DNA of 64,000 nucleotides from Amycolatopsis decaplanina DSM 44594 (GCF_000342005.1 NZ_AOHO01000076.1:1-64000), one strand, 5' to 3'; counted from the stretch's first letter, positions 44,685 to 54,007 are shown. A program made the numbers and translations. The notes: generated from the sequence alone by a model not told the origin.

Positions 44685-45707
44685 TCAGCGCCACCCGAGC
44701 TCCGGCGCCACGTGCGTGAGGATGCTTTGCAGCACGTGCGCGTTGTACTCGACACCGAGCTGGTTCGGGATGGTCAGCAACACTGTGTCCGCGGCCTCGA
44801 TCGCCTCGTCCTCCTTGAGCGCCCGCACCAGCTCGTCCGGCTCGGCGGCGTACGAACGCCCGAAGATCGCCCTGGTCGTCTCGTCGATCATGCCGACCTG
44901 GTCCCGCGAGTCGCGATCGCGGCCGAAATAGGCACGGTCCAGGTCGTTGATCAACGCGAAGATGCTGCGGCTGACCGACACCCGCGGCTCACGCTTGTGA
45001 CCGGCCTCCTTCCAGGCTTCACGGTAGGCCTCGATCTGCTTGCGCTGCTGGACGTGCAGCGGCTCCCCCGTCTCGTCGTCCTTGAGCGTGGAACTCTGCA
45101 GATTCATGCCCTGCTCCGCCGCCCACACGGCGGTCGCGTTCGAACTGGAACCCCACCAGATCCGCTCGCGCAGCCCCTCCGAGTACGGCTCGAGCCTCAG
45201 CAGCCCCGGCGGATTGGCGAACATCGGCCGCGGGTTCGGCTGCGCGAAACCCTTCCCGTCGAGCAACTCGAGGAAGACCTCGGTGCGTTGCCGGGCCATG
45301 TCCGCCGCGGTCTGTCCCTCGGCCGGGCCGTAACCGAAGTAACGCCAGCCGTCGATCACCTGCTCCGGGGATCCCCTGCTGACCCCGAGCTGGAGCCTGC
45401 CCCCGGAGATGAGGTCGGCGGCGCCGGCTTCCTCGGCCATGTACATCGGGTTCTCGTAGCGCATGTCGATCACGCCGGTGCCGATCTCGATCTTCGAGGT
45501 GCGGGCGCCGATCGCCGACAGCAACGGGAACGGGCTGCCCGCCTGGCGCGCGAAGTGGTGCACACGGAAGTACGCGCCGTCCACGCCGAGCTCCTCGGCC
45601 GCGACCGCCAGATCGATCGACTGGTGCAGGAAGTCGGCGGCGGACCGGGTCTCGGAGTGCGCGCTCGCCGACCAGTGGCCGAACGACAGGAATCCAATCT
45701 TCTTCAC
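44685..45707 (-). CDS. LLM-class flavin-dependent oxidoreductase
   Basis: A 340-residue luciferase-like enzyme: KKIGFLSFGHW start, AYFRVHHFARQ, KIEIGTGVIDMRYENP and GRLQLGVSRGSPEQV are family features. GTG at 45707 is chosen because similarity begins there, although its ribosome site is weak. It stands alone. Substrate unknown; third LLM gene in the window. Confidence 0.85.
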   Translation of the reverse strand: MKKIGFLSFGHWSASAHSETRSAADFLHQSIDLAVAAEELGVDGAYFRVHHFARQAGSPFPLLSAIGARTSKIEIGTGVIDMRYENPMYMAEEAGAADLISGGRLQLGVSRGSPEQVIDGWRYFGYGPAEGQTAADMARQRTEVFLELLDGKGFAQPNPRPMFANPPGLLRLEPYSEGLRERIWWGSSSNATAVWAAEQGMNLQSSTLKDDETGEPLHVQQRKQIEAYREAWKEAGHKREPRVSVSRSIFALINDLDRAYFGRDRDSRDQVGMIDETTRAIFGRSYAAEPDELVRALKEDEAIEAADTVLLTIPNQLGVEYNAHVLQSILTHVAPELGWR

Positions 45708-46474
45708 AGGACGTGCAAGCGCCCGATGACCTGATTTGATTCCCTGCCGAGGGCGCTCGCACCGGCCGAGCCAGGAGCGTTCGGCGAGCTCGGCTCCCGG
45801 AGCGCGGGCCGCGGTCGCCATGGTCGCGGTTCGGACGGGAAGTGCCGGACACGTCGCTCGTCATCGAGGGGCAGGACAGAGGTGTCGTGACCGGCACCTC
45901 TGCGGTGAAGGTTTCCGGCGCGAGCGTCGTGAGTGTTTCGGTTCGCTGGTTTCGCGCGGCGTCCAGCTTTTCCCGCGAGCCACACAAAAGCGATATTCGA
46001 CGGCACCGGCTGCGCCAGACAAAAGAGCCCACGCCCGACTCGATTCTCACAGAACAGAAGTGTCCATGACAATTCCCGCTTCCGGACACAACTGGACCAT
46101 GACTGTCCCCTACGGCGCGACGAATCGGGTTTGCCCAGCTCCAGGGCGACGAACAACGGTGTCCCAACGTCTTTGACCACCAGAATCACGACTGCGGACA
46201 CGTCGGACATAAATGGGCCGCCCTCGGCGCGACCCGGCCGATAACGTCGAATTCGGTCACCCGGATTGGACTCGGTCGGCCGAACGGGTGAAATCGATTC
46301 CAATGCCATATTCGAATACTTCCATCTGGGTAGTCTCCGTTCGTCCCGAAGGACCGACCGAGGACGACACACCATGCGATCGACGTTCAAGAGCCACCTC
46401 ATGCCCACTCGCTCGCACGCCCACCGTTACGGGCGGACCACGGGGCGGGCCGACCAGCCCAGAAAGGGGGCCCG
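45708..46474. other. Long spacer without confident genes
   Basis: About 770 bases, less GC-rich than the coding parts around 45940-46120. A minus-strand frame (MSDVSAVVILVVKDVG, from 46210) and short plus-strand frames exist but have poor ribosome sites and no recognisable family. It must include the promoter for the MEDS/hypF operon. A 34-codon frame at 46374-46478 is listed separately. Confidence 0.4.
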
Positions 46475-46478
46475 ATGA
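46374..46478 (+). CDS. Possible 34-residue basic leader peptide
   Basis: MRSTFKSHLMPTRSHAHRYG begins this short basic peptide. ATG at 46374 has GAGGA nine bases before it, and its stop overlaps the start of the next gene as ATGA, which is the local pattern of coupling. Only the context supports it; the next gene also has its own strong ribosome site. Confidence 0.3.
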   Translation: MRSTFKSHLMPTRSHAHRYGRTTGRADQPRKGAR

Positions 46479-47572
46479 AGAAACCTTTTCGGCACCAGGG
46501 CTGCATCTACGGCAGCGATGCGGAGTTCCTCGCCATGGCCGTGCCCTTCGCCGAGGACGGGCTACGCCGGAGAGAGCCGGTGCTGGCCGTCACGACCGCG
46601 GGCAACCTTGACCTGCTGCGGGCCGCACTGGGCGTCGACGCCGACCGAATCGAGTACACCGAGGCGGCGACCTTCGGCCGCCGGCCGTCGCAGTGGGCAG
46701 ACGCACTCCGCGACCGCTGGACACGCCACCGGTCCGACGCGCCCCCAGGCCCGGTACGCATCATCGCCGAGCCGGCGTGGGGAGGCCGATCCCGACGAGA
46801 AGTAGCCGCATGGCTACGGATGGAGGCGAGTCTCACCATGTCACTGGCCGACACCGAGATCTGGATGATCTGCCCCTACGACACCAGGGTCGTCGAAGCG
46901 GGCATAGTCGAAGACGCCCACCGGGTCCATCCGGAATGCGTGGTGGGATGCAGCGCGAAGCCATCCGCGCAGTTCATGGTTCCCGAAGAGTTCACCCGGG
47001 CCGAGACTTCGCCGGGCCGCGCCGCCGACATGTTCAGGTTCGCAGGGGATCTGGTCTCCGTGCGGCGATACGTACTGGAAAAGGCCATCCCGATACTGCG
47101 CACGGAGAGCACCTCGGCGATGTTCGACGTCGCCGTCGGCGCGGTGCTCGCCAGCCTGCTCAACCACGGCATCGACCGGGCGGCCGTGTGGGTGCGGCCC
47201 GTCGCGGGCCGCGTGGTGTGCACGATGCGCTGTGACCAGCCGCTCGACCTCCAGCGATTCCCTGACTCAGGACACCGGAACACGAATCGGCTGGACAACA
47301 ACCTGCGGATGGCCGAACAGGTCTGCGAGTGGCTCGACATCAGCTCGGACCCCGGCGGCTGCACCATCGAACTGGCCATGCCGGGACAGGTGCGGAGAAA
47401 CCCGGCCGGGCCGGGAGCGAAAACCGGGGCTTCCGGACCTGAACCATTCGTGTCCCATGCGACGGACAGTTCTGTCCGGTGCCGCCCGGACCGGGAGGAC
47501 ACCGTGTTCGCGGCGGCGGTGAGGCACCCGGGTGAAGACGGCTGCGACTTCACCGATCGGGGTGAACACTGA
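46475..47572 (+). CDS. MEDS-domain sensor/anti-sigma-like protein
   Basis: A 365-residue protein. Residues 1-165 match the MEDS (DcmR sensory) domain: HQGCIYGSDAEFLAMAVPF and later YDTRVVEAGIVEDAHRVHPE. Residues about 190-290 resemble an RsbW-type HATPase but the ATP boxes are degenerate (AVLASLLNHG in place of ELVTNAxxHG). The C-terminal 60 residues are disordered. ATG at 46475 follows AAAGGGGG. hypF starts 5 bases after its stop, so it is in the same operon and may regulate hydrogenase expression in response to a small molecule. Function is inference. Confidence 0.75.
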   Translation: MKKPFRHQGCIYGSDAEFLAMAVPFAEDGLRRREPVLAVTTAGNLDLLRAALGVDADRIEYTEAATFGRRPSQWADALRDRWTRHRSDAPPGPVRIIAEPAWGGRSRREVAAWLRMEASLTMSLADTEIWMICPYDTRVVEAGIVEDAHRVHPECVVGCSAKPSAQFMVPEEFTRAETSPGRAADMFRFAGDLVSVRRYVLEKAIPILRTESTSAMFDVAVGAVLASLLNHGIDRAAVWVRPVAGRVVCTMRCDQPLDLQRFPDSGHRNTNRLDNNLRMAEQVCEWLDISSDPGGCTIELAMPGQVRRNPAGPGAKTGASGPEPFVSHATDSSVRCRPDREDTVFAAAVRHPGEDGCDFTDRGEH

Positions 47573-47577
47573 TCGGC

Positions 47578-49872
47578 GTGGAGACGCGAACACGGCGTGC
47601 CGTGCGGATCGAAGGGATCGTTCAAGGCGTCGGGTTCCGGCCCTTCGTCCACGGTCTCGCCACGCGGCTCGGCCTGGCCGGTCATGTCGGCAACGACGTC
47701 GACGGCGTGTTCGTCGAGGTGGAGGGGCCGGCCGCGGACATCGAGGCGTTCTTGGTCGCCCTGCGCCGTGACGCTCCCCCGCTCGCCGCGGTCGAACGGG
47801 TGACCTCGGTGGAGACGGCGCCGAACGACGGGCGTGGATTCAGCATCGTGCCCAGCGACCCCGGTGGAGGCAAGCGGGCACTCGTCGCCGCGGACAGCGC
47901 CGTCTGCGACGACTGCCTCCGCGAACTGGGCGACACCGGCGACCGCCGCTTCGGCTACCCCTTCATCAACTGCACCAACTGCGGCCCGCGCTTCACCATC
48001 GTGCGCGACGTGCCCTACGACCGGCCCCTGACCACGATGGCCGGTTTCGGACTGTGCACCGTTTGCGCCGCGGAGTATCACGACCCGGCTGATCGCCGCT
48101 TCCACGCGCAGCCGACCTGCTGCGCGGACTGCGGCCCGCGGTTGCGGCTGCGGGACACGGCCGGGCGCGAGGTTCCCGGCGACCCGATCGCGGCGGCGGC
48201 CGCGCTCCTTCGGGAAGGTCGGGTGCTGGCGATCAAAGGGATCGGCGGTCAGCACCTGGCTGTCCTCGCGGCGGACGAGCGGGCCACCGCCCTCCTGCGG
48301 AAGCGCAAACACCGTGAGGACAAGCCTTTCGCCGTGATGGTGTCCGATGTGGACGATGCGAGGACCTTGTGCGAAGTGGACACCGCCGGGCGTGAGTCGC
48401 TCACGAGCAGGCGACGCCCGATCGTGCTTCTTCCCCGGCTCGCGGACGCGCCGGTCGCGGCGGCCGTCGCGCCGGGGACCCGGCAGCTCGGTCTCCTTCT
48501 CCCCTATTCCCCGCTGCACCATCTCCTGCTCGCGGCGGTCGCCGCTCCGATCGTGCTCACCAGCGGCAACGTCTCCGAAGAGCCGATCGCCTACACCGAC
48601 GCCGACGCCTTCGCCCGGCTCGGCGGGATCGCCGACGCGTTCCTGACCCACGACCGGCCGATCCATATCCGCACCGACGACTCCGTGGTGCGGCCATGGC
48701 GCGGCCGGGAATCGGTGCTGCGGCGCTCTCGCGGATTCGTCCCGGAACCCGTGACGTTGCCGTGGACCGCGCCACGACCCCTGCTCGCCTGCGGCGCGGA
48801 ATTGAAGAACACCTTCTGCCTGGTCAAAGACCGCTTTGCGGTCATCTCCCAGCACATCGGTGATCTGGAGAACTTCGAGACACTACGGTCGTTCACGGAA
48901 GGAATAGTCCACTTCAGACGATTGTTCGACATCGATCCCGCACTGGTCGCGCACGACCTGCACCCGGAATACCTCTCCACCAAACACGCTTCGGACCTGG
49001 CCGAACACTCCGGCGTCGAACTCGTCGGGGTACAGCATCACCACGCGCACATCGCGTCGTGCCTCATCGACAACGGCGAAGAGGGACCGGTTCTCGGCGT
49101 CGCCTTCGACGGCACCGGCTTCGGGGACGACGGCACGATCTGGGGCGGGGAATTCCTGCTCGCCGACCTGACGACATACGCAAGGGTCGGCCACCTGGCG
49201 CCGGTGCCCATGCCCGGGGGGACGACGGCGATCAGGCAGCCGTGGCGGATGGCCGCGGCGTACCTCGACCAGGCCTTCGACGGCTGTCCGCCGACGAACT
49301 TGGCCGTCTCGGGCCGCAACGCCACCACGTGGGCCACCGTGATCGCACTCGCCAGACGCCGGATGGCGTCACCACTGACCTCTAGCGCGGGGCGGCTGTT
49401 CGACGCGGTATCGGCCGTGCTCGGTATCCGCGACACCGTCCACTACGAGGGACAGGCCGCGATCGAACTGGAACAACTGGCGGACGCGGGCGAACGGGAT
49501 GCCTACCCGGTGAGCGTATCCGGGGCGGGTCCGCTGGTGGTCGCCGGGGCGGACCTGGTCCGCGCGGTCGCCGAGGACGTGCTTCGGGGTGTTCCCCCGG
49601 CGGTGGTCTCCGCGCGGTTCCACAACGGGATGGCCGAGGTGATCGCGCGCTGCTGCGTGTCGCTGCGCGAAGGGACAGGAGTGGACACGGTGGCCATCTC
49701 GGGTGGCGTCTTCCAGAACCTGCTTCTGCTCGACCGGACGGTGGACCTGTTGCACGAGAACGGTTTCCGGGTACTCACCCACACCCGCGTGCCGGCGAAC
49801 GACGGCGGCATCAGCCTCGGTCAGGCCGCCGTCGCCGCCGCGAGGGATCGCGCGGGGATCACATCTTCCTGA
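47578..49872 (+). CDS. hypF: Carbamoyltransferase HypF
   Basis: A 764-residue maturation enzyme that makes the cyanide ligand precursor on HypE from carbamoyl phosphate. Domain order is complete: acylphosphatase (RRAVRIEGIVQGVGFRPFV, 6-24), two zinc-finger pairs (CDDCL...CTNCGPR and CTVC...CADCGPR, about 110-185), YrdC-like domain (about 205-380) and carbamoyltransferase/Kae1-like domain with VQHHHAHIASC and FDGTGFGDDGTIWGGE. Start GTG at 47578, 5 bases after the MEDS gene. Its 3' end overlaps the tiny membrane protein gene of the convergent hydrogenase operon by 14 bases. Confidence 0.96.
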   Translation: METRTRRAVRIEGIVQGVGFRPFVHGLATRLGLAGHVGNDVDGVFVEVEGPAADIEAFLVALRRDAPPLAAVERVTSVETAPNDGRGFSIVPSDPGGGKRALVAADSAVCDDCLRELGDTGDRRFGYPFINCTNCGPRFTIVRDVPYDRPLTTMAGFGLCTVCAAEYHDPADRRFHAQPTCCADCGPRLRLRDTAGREVPGDPIAAAAALLREGRVLAIKGIGGQHLAVLAADERATALLRKRKHREDKPFAVMVSDVDDARTLCEVDTAGRESLTSRRRPIVLLPRLADAPVAAAVAPGTRQLGLLLPYSPLHHLLLAAVAAPIVLTSGNVSEEPIAYTDADAFARLGGIADAFLTHDRPIHIRTDDSVVRPWRGRESVLRRSRGFVPEPVTLPWTAPRPLLACGAELKNTFCLVKDRFAVISQHIGDLENFETLRSFTEGIVHFRRLFDIDPALVAHDLHPEYLSTKHASDLAEHSGVELVGVQHHHAHIASCLIDNGEEGPVLGVAFDGTGFGDDGTIWGGEFLLADLTTYARVGHLAPVPMPGGTTAIRQPWRMAAAYLDQAFDGCPPTNLAVSGRNATTWATVIALARRRMASPLTSSAGRLFDAVSAVLGIRDTVHYEGQAAIELEQLADAGERDAYPVSVSGAGPLVVAGADLVRAVAEDVLRGVPPAVVSARFHNGMAEVIARCCVSLREGTGVDTVAISGGVFQNLLLLDRTVDLLHENGFRVLTHTRVPANDGGISLGQAAVAAARDRAGITSS

Positions 49873-50026
49873 TCGTCAGGTACCGCCTGATGTCCGGGAG
49901 GAAGAGCACCAGGAGTACGAGCGCCACGGCGGCCGTCATCGCCAGTACCGCCATGAAGATGTAGCCGAGCACAGTCATGCCCGGCGCCCTCTTTTCGCCT
50001 TCCGGCAGTCCGGTGGGCGTTCTCAT
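49859..50026 (-). CDS. DUF6893-like tiny membrane protein
   Basis: A 55-residue protein with one membrane helix (LGYIFMAVLAMTAAVALVLL) and a C-terminal PDIRRYLTIRKM, the pattern I associate with DUF6893 small proteins. ATG at 50026 overlaps the stop of the DUF6084 gene (ATGA) and has GGGAGGGG before it; an internal ATG at 49978 also has a fair site and would give the 39-residue core. Last gene of the hydrogenase structural operon. It may anchor the enzyme to the membrane, since the subunits carry no membrane helix. That is inference. Confidence 0.75.
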   Translation of the reverse strand: MRTPTGLPEGEKRAPGMTVLGYIFMAVLAMTAAVALVLLVLFLPDIRRYLTIRKM

Positions 50027-50682
50027 GTCCCCTCCCGCGATTCCTTGTGCCCGAGAGCGGCATCGTCCAGCAATGCGGCCACCGTGCCGTCCCAGGTGGG
50101 CAGCGCGTGCCGCGATTTGTAGCGCTGCAACGCCGCGAGTGTCTCCCTGTCGATACGCAGCCAAGCGCTGCCGGGGAAATGCAGGTCGACGGTCTCCCGC
50201 CAGACCTTCACCGGCAGTTCGTAGGACGCCTCCTTGCTCCACGGCACCTGCCGCACCGACAACCGGCCGTCACTGATGCCGAAAACGGTGCCGCTGAACA
50301 GCAACAGCAACGGGATCACGCCGTCGGAGACCGAGTTGAAGTACTTGGTCGACGCGATCTCCAGGTCGTAGGTGACCGGCACCGGCAGGTCGACCGTCGT
50401 GTTCCCGGTGAATCGCGGAACCATGGCGGACACCGTGATGAACTGCATCGGCTTCACCGTCTCCGCCCACCGCGAGGTGTCCCCGAACAGGTCGCGCAAC
50501 TGCTCGGCCTCCTCCGCCGAGTAGCGCCGCCGGTGCGGTTCGATCCGGATCTGGCAGCGCAGCGCGATCGCTTCCACCCGCTCGCCGCTGGTCTCGGTGA
50601 TCCGCAGCCGCAGGGTCAGGCTCGGTACGACACCGTAGCGCTCGGGCTCGGCACCGATACAGTCGAAGACCAGCTCAGCCAC
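50023..50682 (-). CDS. DUF6084 family protein
   Basis: A 219-residue protein of unknown function that I recognise from actinobacterial hydrogenase loci. Mostly beta strands (LVFDCIGAEPERYGVVPSL, LTLRLRITETSGERVEAIAL), a FPGSAWLRI motif and a C-terminal HALPTWDGTVAALLD. No signal peptide and no obvious metal site. GTG at 50682 lies 3 bases after the DUF5947 stop and the gene overlaps the next by 4 bases, so it is fully embedded in the operon. Confidence 0.82.
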   Translation of the reverse strand: MAELVFDCIGAEPERYGVVPSLTLRLRITETSGERVEAIALRCQIRIEPHRRRYSAEEAEQLRDLFGDTSRWAETVKPMQFITVSAMVPRFTGNTTVDLPVPVTYDLEIASTKYFNSVSDGVIPLLLLFSGTVFGISDGRLSVRQVPWSKEASYELPVKVWRETVDLHFPGSAWLRIDRETLAALQRYKSRHALPTWDGTVAALLDDAALGHKESREGT

Positions 50683-50685
50683 GGC

Positions 50686-51330
50686 TCATCCCTCCACGCC
50701 GAACCGCCGGGCGGCGGAGCGGACTCCCGCGAAGAACCCGTCGATGTGCTCGTGCGCCTCCTGGCCGCCGTCGAAGCCCTTCCAGTACATCCGCACCGTG
50801 CCGACCAGGCGGTAGCAGACGTCCACCGGGACGAGGTAGGCCTCGACCTGATCCTCGGTGGCGTGGATCAGGATCGCCTCGACCTCGGGTTCGGCCGCGG
50901 CCAGCAAGGGATGCGCCGCCGCCAGCTCGGCCAGTGCCTCCAGGTTCAGCAGGCATTCGGTCGCGCCCGCCGGGCTGGGGTAGAACGCCGTCGTCCCACC
51001 GTCGCCGCGTAACAGGAACGCCGCTCCCACCGGGATGCCGAGGCCTTCCCATTCGGCTTTGGTCAACGGGCGTTCGTCGTCGTGCAGATAGCGGTCCGGC
51101 ACCGCCCGATATCTGCCACCACCTGCTTCCGGGCTGGTGAAGAGCAGGAAACAGGCACGGCAGGTGCACAGGATCGAGCGATGCTCGGTGTCCACGACAT
51201 GACCGTGCCAAGCCCCGGTCGGCTGTGCGCACAACTCGCAGCCGTCCTGGACCGGATGCGACGGGCGCGGCGACGCCGGTGCGACCTCGGCGGGACCGAC
51301 GAAGCGCCGCAAGCCGGCTCGCCGGGTCAC
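50686..51330 (-). CDS. DUF5947 family protein with zinc-ribbon-like cysteines
   Basis: A 214-residue protein of unknown function typical of group 1h hydrogenase operons. CELC (Cys31, Cys34) and CTCRAC (Cys55, Cys57, Cys60) look like a zinc ribbon or small cluster site; a histidine run WHGHVVDTEH lies between. GTG at 51330 overlaps the NifU/Rieske-like gene stop (GTGA). Probable role in assembly or electron transfer of the hydrogenase, not proven. Confidence 0.82.
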   Translation of the reverse strand: MTRRAGLRRFVGPAEVAPASPRPSHPVQDGCELCAQPTGAWHGHVVDTEHRSILCTCRACFLLFTSPEAGGGRYRAVPDRYLHDDERPLTKAEWEGLGIPVGAAFLLRGDGGTTAFYPSPAGATECLLNLEALAELAAAHPLLAAAEPEVEAILIHATEDQVEAYLVPVDVCYRLVGTVRMYWKGFDGGQEAHEHIDGFFAGVRSAARRFGVEG

Positions 51331-52208
51331 GACGACACCGCCTTCGGCACCGCGACCCGCACTCCTTCGCTGTCCGAGAGCAGCGGCAACGGATCGAGAC
51401 GCAGCCCTCCGTCGTCGACTCCCTTGCCGGCGAGCCGCACGTCGAACCGCGCACCACAGCCCGCACAGCTGAGCACCTCTCCATCTATGGTGGACTCACC
51501 GAGGGAAGATCCACAGGCGGCGCAAGCATCTCGGTAGGCGTAGAGGGTTCCACGCACCGAGCAGACCAGCACGGTGAGCCCCTCGACCGGCACGCTCACC
51601 GGGCGGCCGGCCGGCGGCCCGAGGTCGGGCAGGACACTCCAGCCGGAGCTCGCGGTGCCACCGGACGGTTCGGGTGCGTGCCACCCGTCGGGCGGCCCCA
51701 TGCCGACCTGGAGCACCGTGACGGGGTCCGGATCCGGTGCGGGGACGCCGGCGACTTCCACTCCGGTGATCTCGGGCGCGGCCTGCTCGATCGCGCCTTC
51801 GATCGCCATCTTGACCGTCAGTGACGAGGATGGGCATCCCTGACAGTTGCCTTCCAGCCGGAGCCGGGCGACCCCGTCGCCGTCGACTCCGAGATATTCG
51901 ACCCCGCCCGCATGCGAGCCGAGATAAGGCCGGACCCGGTCCAGCGCCCGCTGGATCCTGGTGTCGACGTCGACCGGATGCAGGTCGTGCAGAAGCAGCA
52001 GGCTGCCGACCAGATCGTCGTCGGCCAACCGAAGGAGGGTGTCGCGGTCGTGCTCGGCCAGCAGGACGGCGACCCGCTCGAGCCCTTCGCCGTACATGCC
52101 GACCACCAGCCGGATCAGCTCTTCCGTGATCTGTTTGCCGCGACCTTCCGGCAGCTCACGAAGCATTCTTTCCATCCGGTCACCGACGATGTCGGCCGTT
52201 TTCGACAT
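51327..52208 (-). CDS. NifU C-terminal / Rieske-like fusion protein
   Basis: A 293-residue protein. Residues about 85-155 match the NifU C-terminal Fe-S scaffold domain with NCQGCPSS (Cys122, Cys125). Residues about 205-270 look like a Rieske domain, but the usual CxH...CxxH ligands are replaced: CAACGSSLGES (Cys229, Cys232) and CAGCGARFDV (Cys248, Cys251), four cysteines and no histidine. It could hold a rubredoxin-like iron or a [2Fe-2S] with four Cys. The N-terminal 80 residues are helical. ATG at 52208, 8 bases after the large-subunit stop. Likely delivers clusters or carries electrons from the hydrogenase. Confidence 0.85.
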   Translation of the reverse strand: MSKTADIVGDRMERMLRELPEGRGKQITEELIRLVVGMYGEGLERVAVLLAEHDRDTLLRLADDDLVGSLLLLHDLHPVDVDTRIQRALDRVRPYLGSHAGGVEYLGVDGDGVARLRLEGNCQGCPSSSLTVKMAIEGAIEQAAPEITGVEVAGVPAPDPDPVTVLQVGMGPPDGWHAPEPSGGTASSGWSVLPDLGPPAGRPVSVPVEGLTVLVCSVRGTLYAYRDACAACGSSLGESTIDGEVLSCAGCGARFDVRLAGKGVDDGGLRLDPLPLLSDSEGVRVAVPKAVSS

Positions 52209-52215
52209 CCGGTCA

Positions 52216-53988
52216 TCACTCCTGGTATTCGGCGTTGAAGGCGTGGGGCGTGTGGTACTTCGTGATCTCTTTGCCGGTTCCGACCGACATGTGCACGCCA
52301 CACGGCAGACACGGATCGAAGCTCCGCACCGCTCGCATGATGTCGATGCCCTTGAAATTCTCGGGCGGATTCTCCTCGAAGATCGGGGTGTTCTGCACCG
52401 CGTCCTCGTACGGCCCCGGGGTGCCGTAGGTGTCGCGCACACTGCCGTTCCACGGTGTCGGCGGATACGGGTGGTAGTTGGCGATCTTGCCGCCCTTGAT
52501 CACCATGTGGTGCGAGAGAGCGCCACGCACGGCTTCGGTGAACCCGCAGCTGGCCGCCTCGTCGGGAACGGTGAACTTCTCCCAGGTGCTGGTGTTCCCG
52601 CCACGGATCTCCGCCAGTGCCTTCTCCGCGAAATGCAGGGCGAGGCCCGCCGCGTAGGCCTGGAAGTAGCTCCGCGCGCGGTTGCGCTCCAGCGCGTTGC
52701 TCCACTGTGGAATCTTCCACTCGAAGCTCACCGCGGGCTTGAGCGACGTTCGCGGCAGATTGATCCGCACGCTGTGTCCGGTCGACTTGACGTAGTCGGT
52801 GTCGACCAGTCCGGCGAGGGCGGTCACCCACAGCCTCGCGAGCGGTCCGCCGCCGGTGTCCAGTGCCAGATGATCGGTGCCGTCGAACCAGCGCGGCGAC
52901 ATGGTCCACGAATACTTGTCGTCGAAGTCGCGCTTGGCGGGCCGCGGGATGGTGTGCTGGTTCCACGGATGGCGCCGGTCGACCGGATTGCCGAGCGGGT
53001 CGCGCCGGACGAACATCTCCTGGTCCTCCCAGTCCTCGTAGAACGAGTGACCGAGCAGGATGCGGATGCCGAGGTTGATGTCGACCAGGCTGGTGGTGAC
53101 GAGCTTGCCGTCCACCACCACGCCCGGGGTGACGAACATCTTCCGGCCCCAGCTCTCCATGTTCTCGTAGGTGAAGTCGCAGTGGGCAGGATCGTTGAGG
53201 CTGCCCCAGCAGCCGAGAAGGATGCGCCGCCTGCCGACCTCTTCGTAGCCGGGCAATGCCTCGTAGAAGAAGTCGAACAGGTCGTCGTGCATCGGCACGA
53301 CCTTCTTCATGAACTCGACATAGCGCATCAGCCGGGTCAGGTAGTCGGTGAACAACTGCACCGTCGCCACCGTGCCGACCCCGCCGGGATACAGCGTGGA
53401 CGGATGCACGTGCCGCCCCTCCATCAGGCAGAACATCTCCCTGGTGTAGCGCGAGACGTGCAGCGCCTCCCGGTAGAACTCGCCCTGCAGCGGGTTCAAC
53501 GACCGCATGATGTCGCCGATGGTGCGCATCCCGTGTTCCGAGGCGTGCGGCGCTTCGGTGCGGTTGGCCAGTTCCAGCACCCCGGGGTTGGTCTCGGCGA
53601 CCATCCGCTCGCAGTAGTCAACCCCGACCAGGTTCTCCTGGAAGATGTTGTGGTCGAACATGTACTCGGCGGCCTCGCCGAGGTTGATGATCCATTCGCC
53701 GAGATGCGGCGGGCGTACGCCGTAGGCCATGTTCTGGGTGTAGACCGAGCAGGTGGCGTGGTTGTCGCCGCAGATCCCGCAGATCCGGCTGGTGATGAAG
53801 TGTGCGTCGCGAGGATCCTTGCCCTTCATGAAGATGCTGTAGCCCCGGAAGATCGACGAGGTGCTGTGACACTCGACGACCTTCTTCTTCGCGAAGTCGA
53901 TCTTCGTGTAGATGCCGAGGCTGCCGACGATCCGGGTGATCGGATCCCACGCCATCTCCACCAAGCCGGGGTTCCGCGTGTCTGCCAT
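52216..53988 (-). CDS. hhyL: [NiFe]-hydrogenase large subunit, group 1h
   Basis: The 590-residue catalytic subunit that splits H2. Nickel-binding motif L1 is RICGICGDNHATC (Cys70, Cys73) and L2 is SFDPCLPCGVH (Cys560, Cys563, His566); both match the group 1h (high-affinity, actinobacterial) type. A 24-residue tail (567-590, ending in AFNAEYQE) follows and should be cut by the maturation protease encoded at 59168-59701. ATG at 53988, 19 bases after the small-subunit stop. No signal peptide, so it acts inside the cell. Confidence 0.96.
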   Translation of the reverse strand: MADTRNPGLVEMAWDPITRIVGSLGIYTKIDFAKKKVVECHSTSSIFRGYSIFMKGKDPRDAHFITSRICGICGDNHATCSVYTQNMAYGVRPPHLGEWIINLGEAAEYMFDHNIFQENLVGVDYCERMVAETNPGVLELANRTEAPHASEHGMRTIGDIMRSLNPLQGEFYREALHVSRYTREMFCLMEGRHVHPSTLYPGGVGTVATVQLFTDYLTRLMRYVEFMKKVVPMHDDLFDFFYEALPGYEEVGRRRILLGCWGSLNDPAHCDFTYENMESWGRKMFVTPGVVVDGKLVTTSLVDINLGIRILLGHSFYEDWEDQEMFVRRDPLGNPVDRRHPWNQHTIPRPAKRDFDDKYSWTMSPRWFDGTDHLALDTGGGPLARLWVTALAGLVDTDYVKSTGHSVRINLPRTSLKPAVSFEWKIPQWSNALERNRARSYFQAYAAGLALHFAEKALAEIRGGNTSTWEKFTVPDEAASCGFTEAVRGALSHHMVIKGGKIANYHPYPPTPWNGSVRDTYGTPGPYEDAVQNTPIFEENPPENFKGIDIMRAVRSFDPCLPCGVHMSVGTGKEITKYHTPHAFNAEYQE

Positions 53989-54007
53989 CGATGGGTCCTC
54001 GCTCCGT

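Noticed and set aside
45704..46408. Minus-strand frame with MSDVSAVVILVVKDVG
   Set aside because: Weak ribosome site, Arg-rich second half and no family; kept only as a remark on the spacer.
46876..48855. Minus-strand open frame of 659 codons
   Set aside because: Antisense to the MEDS and hypF genes, which carry full motifs.
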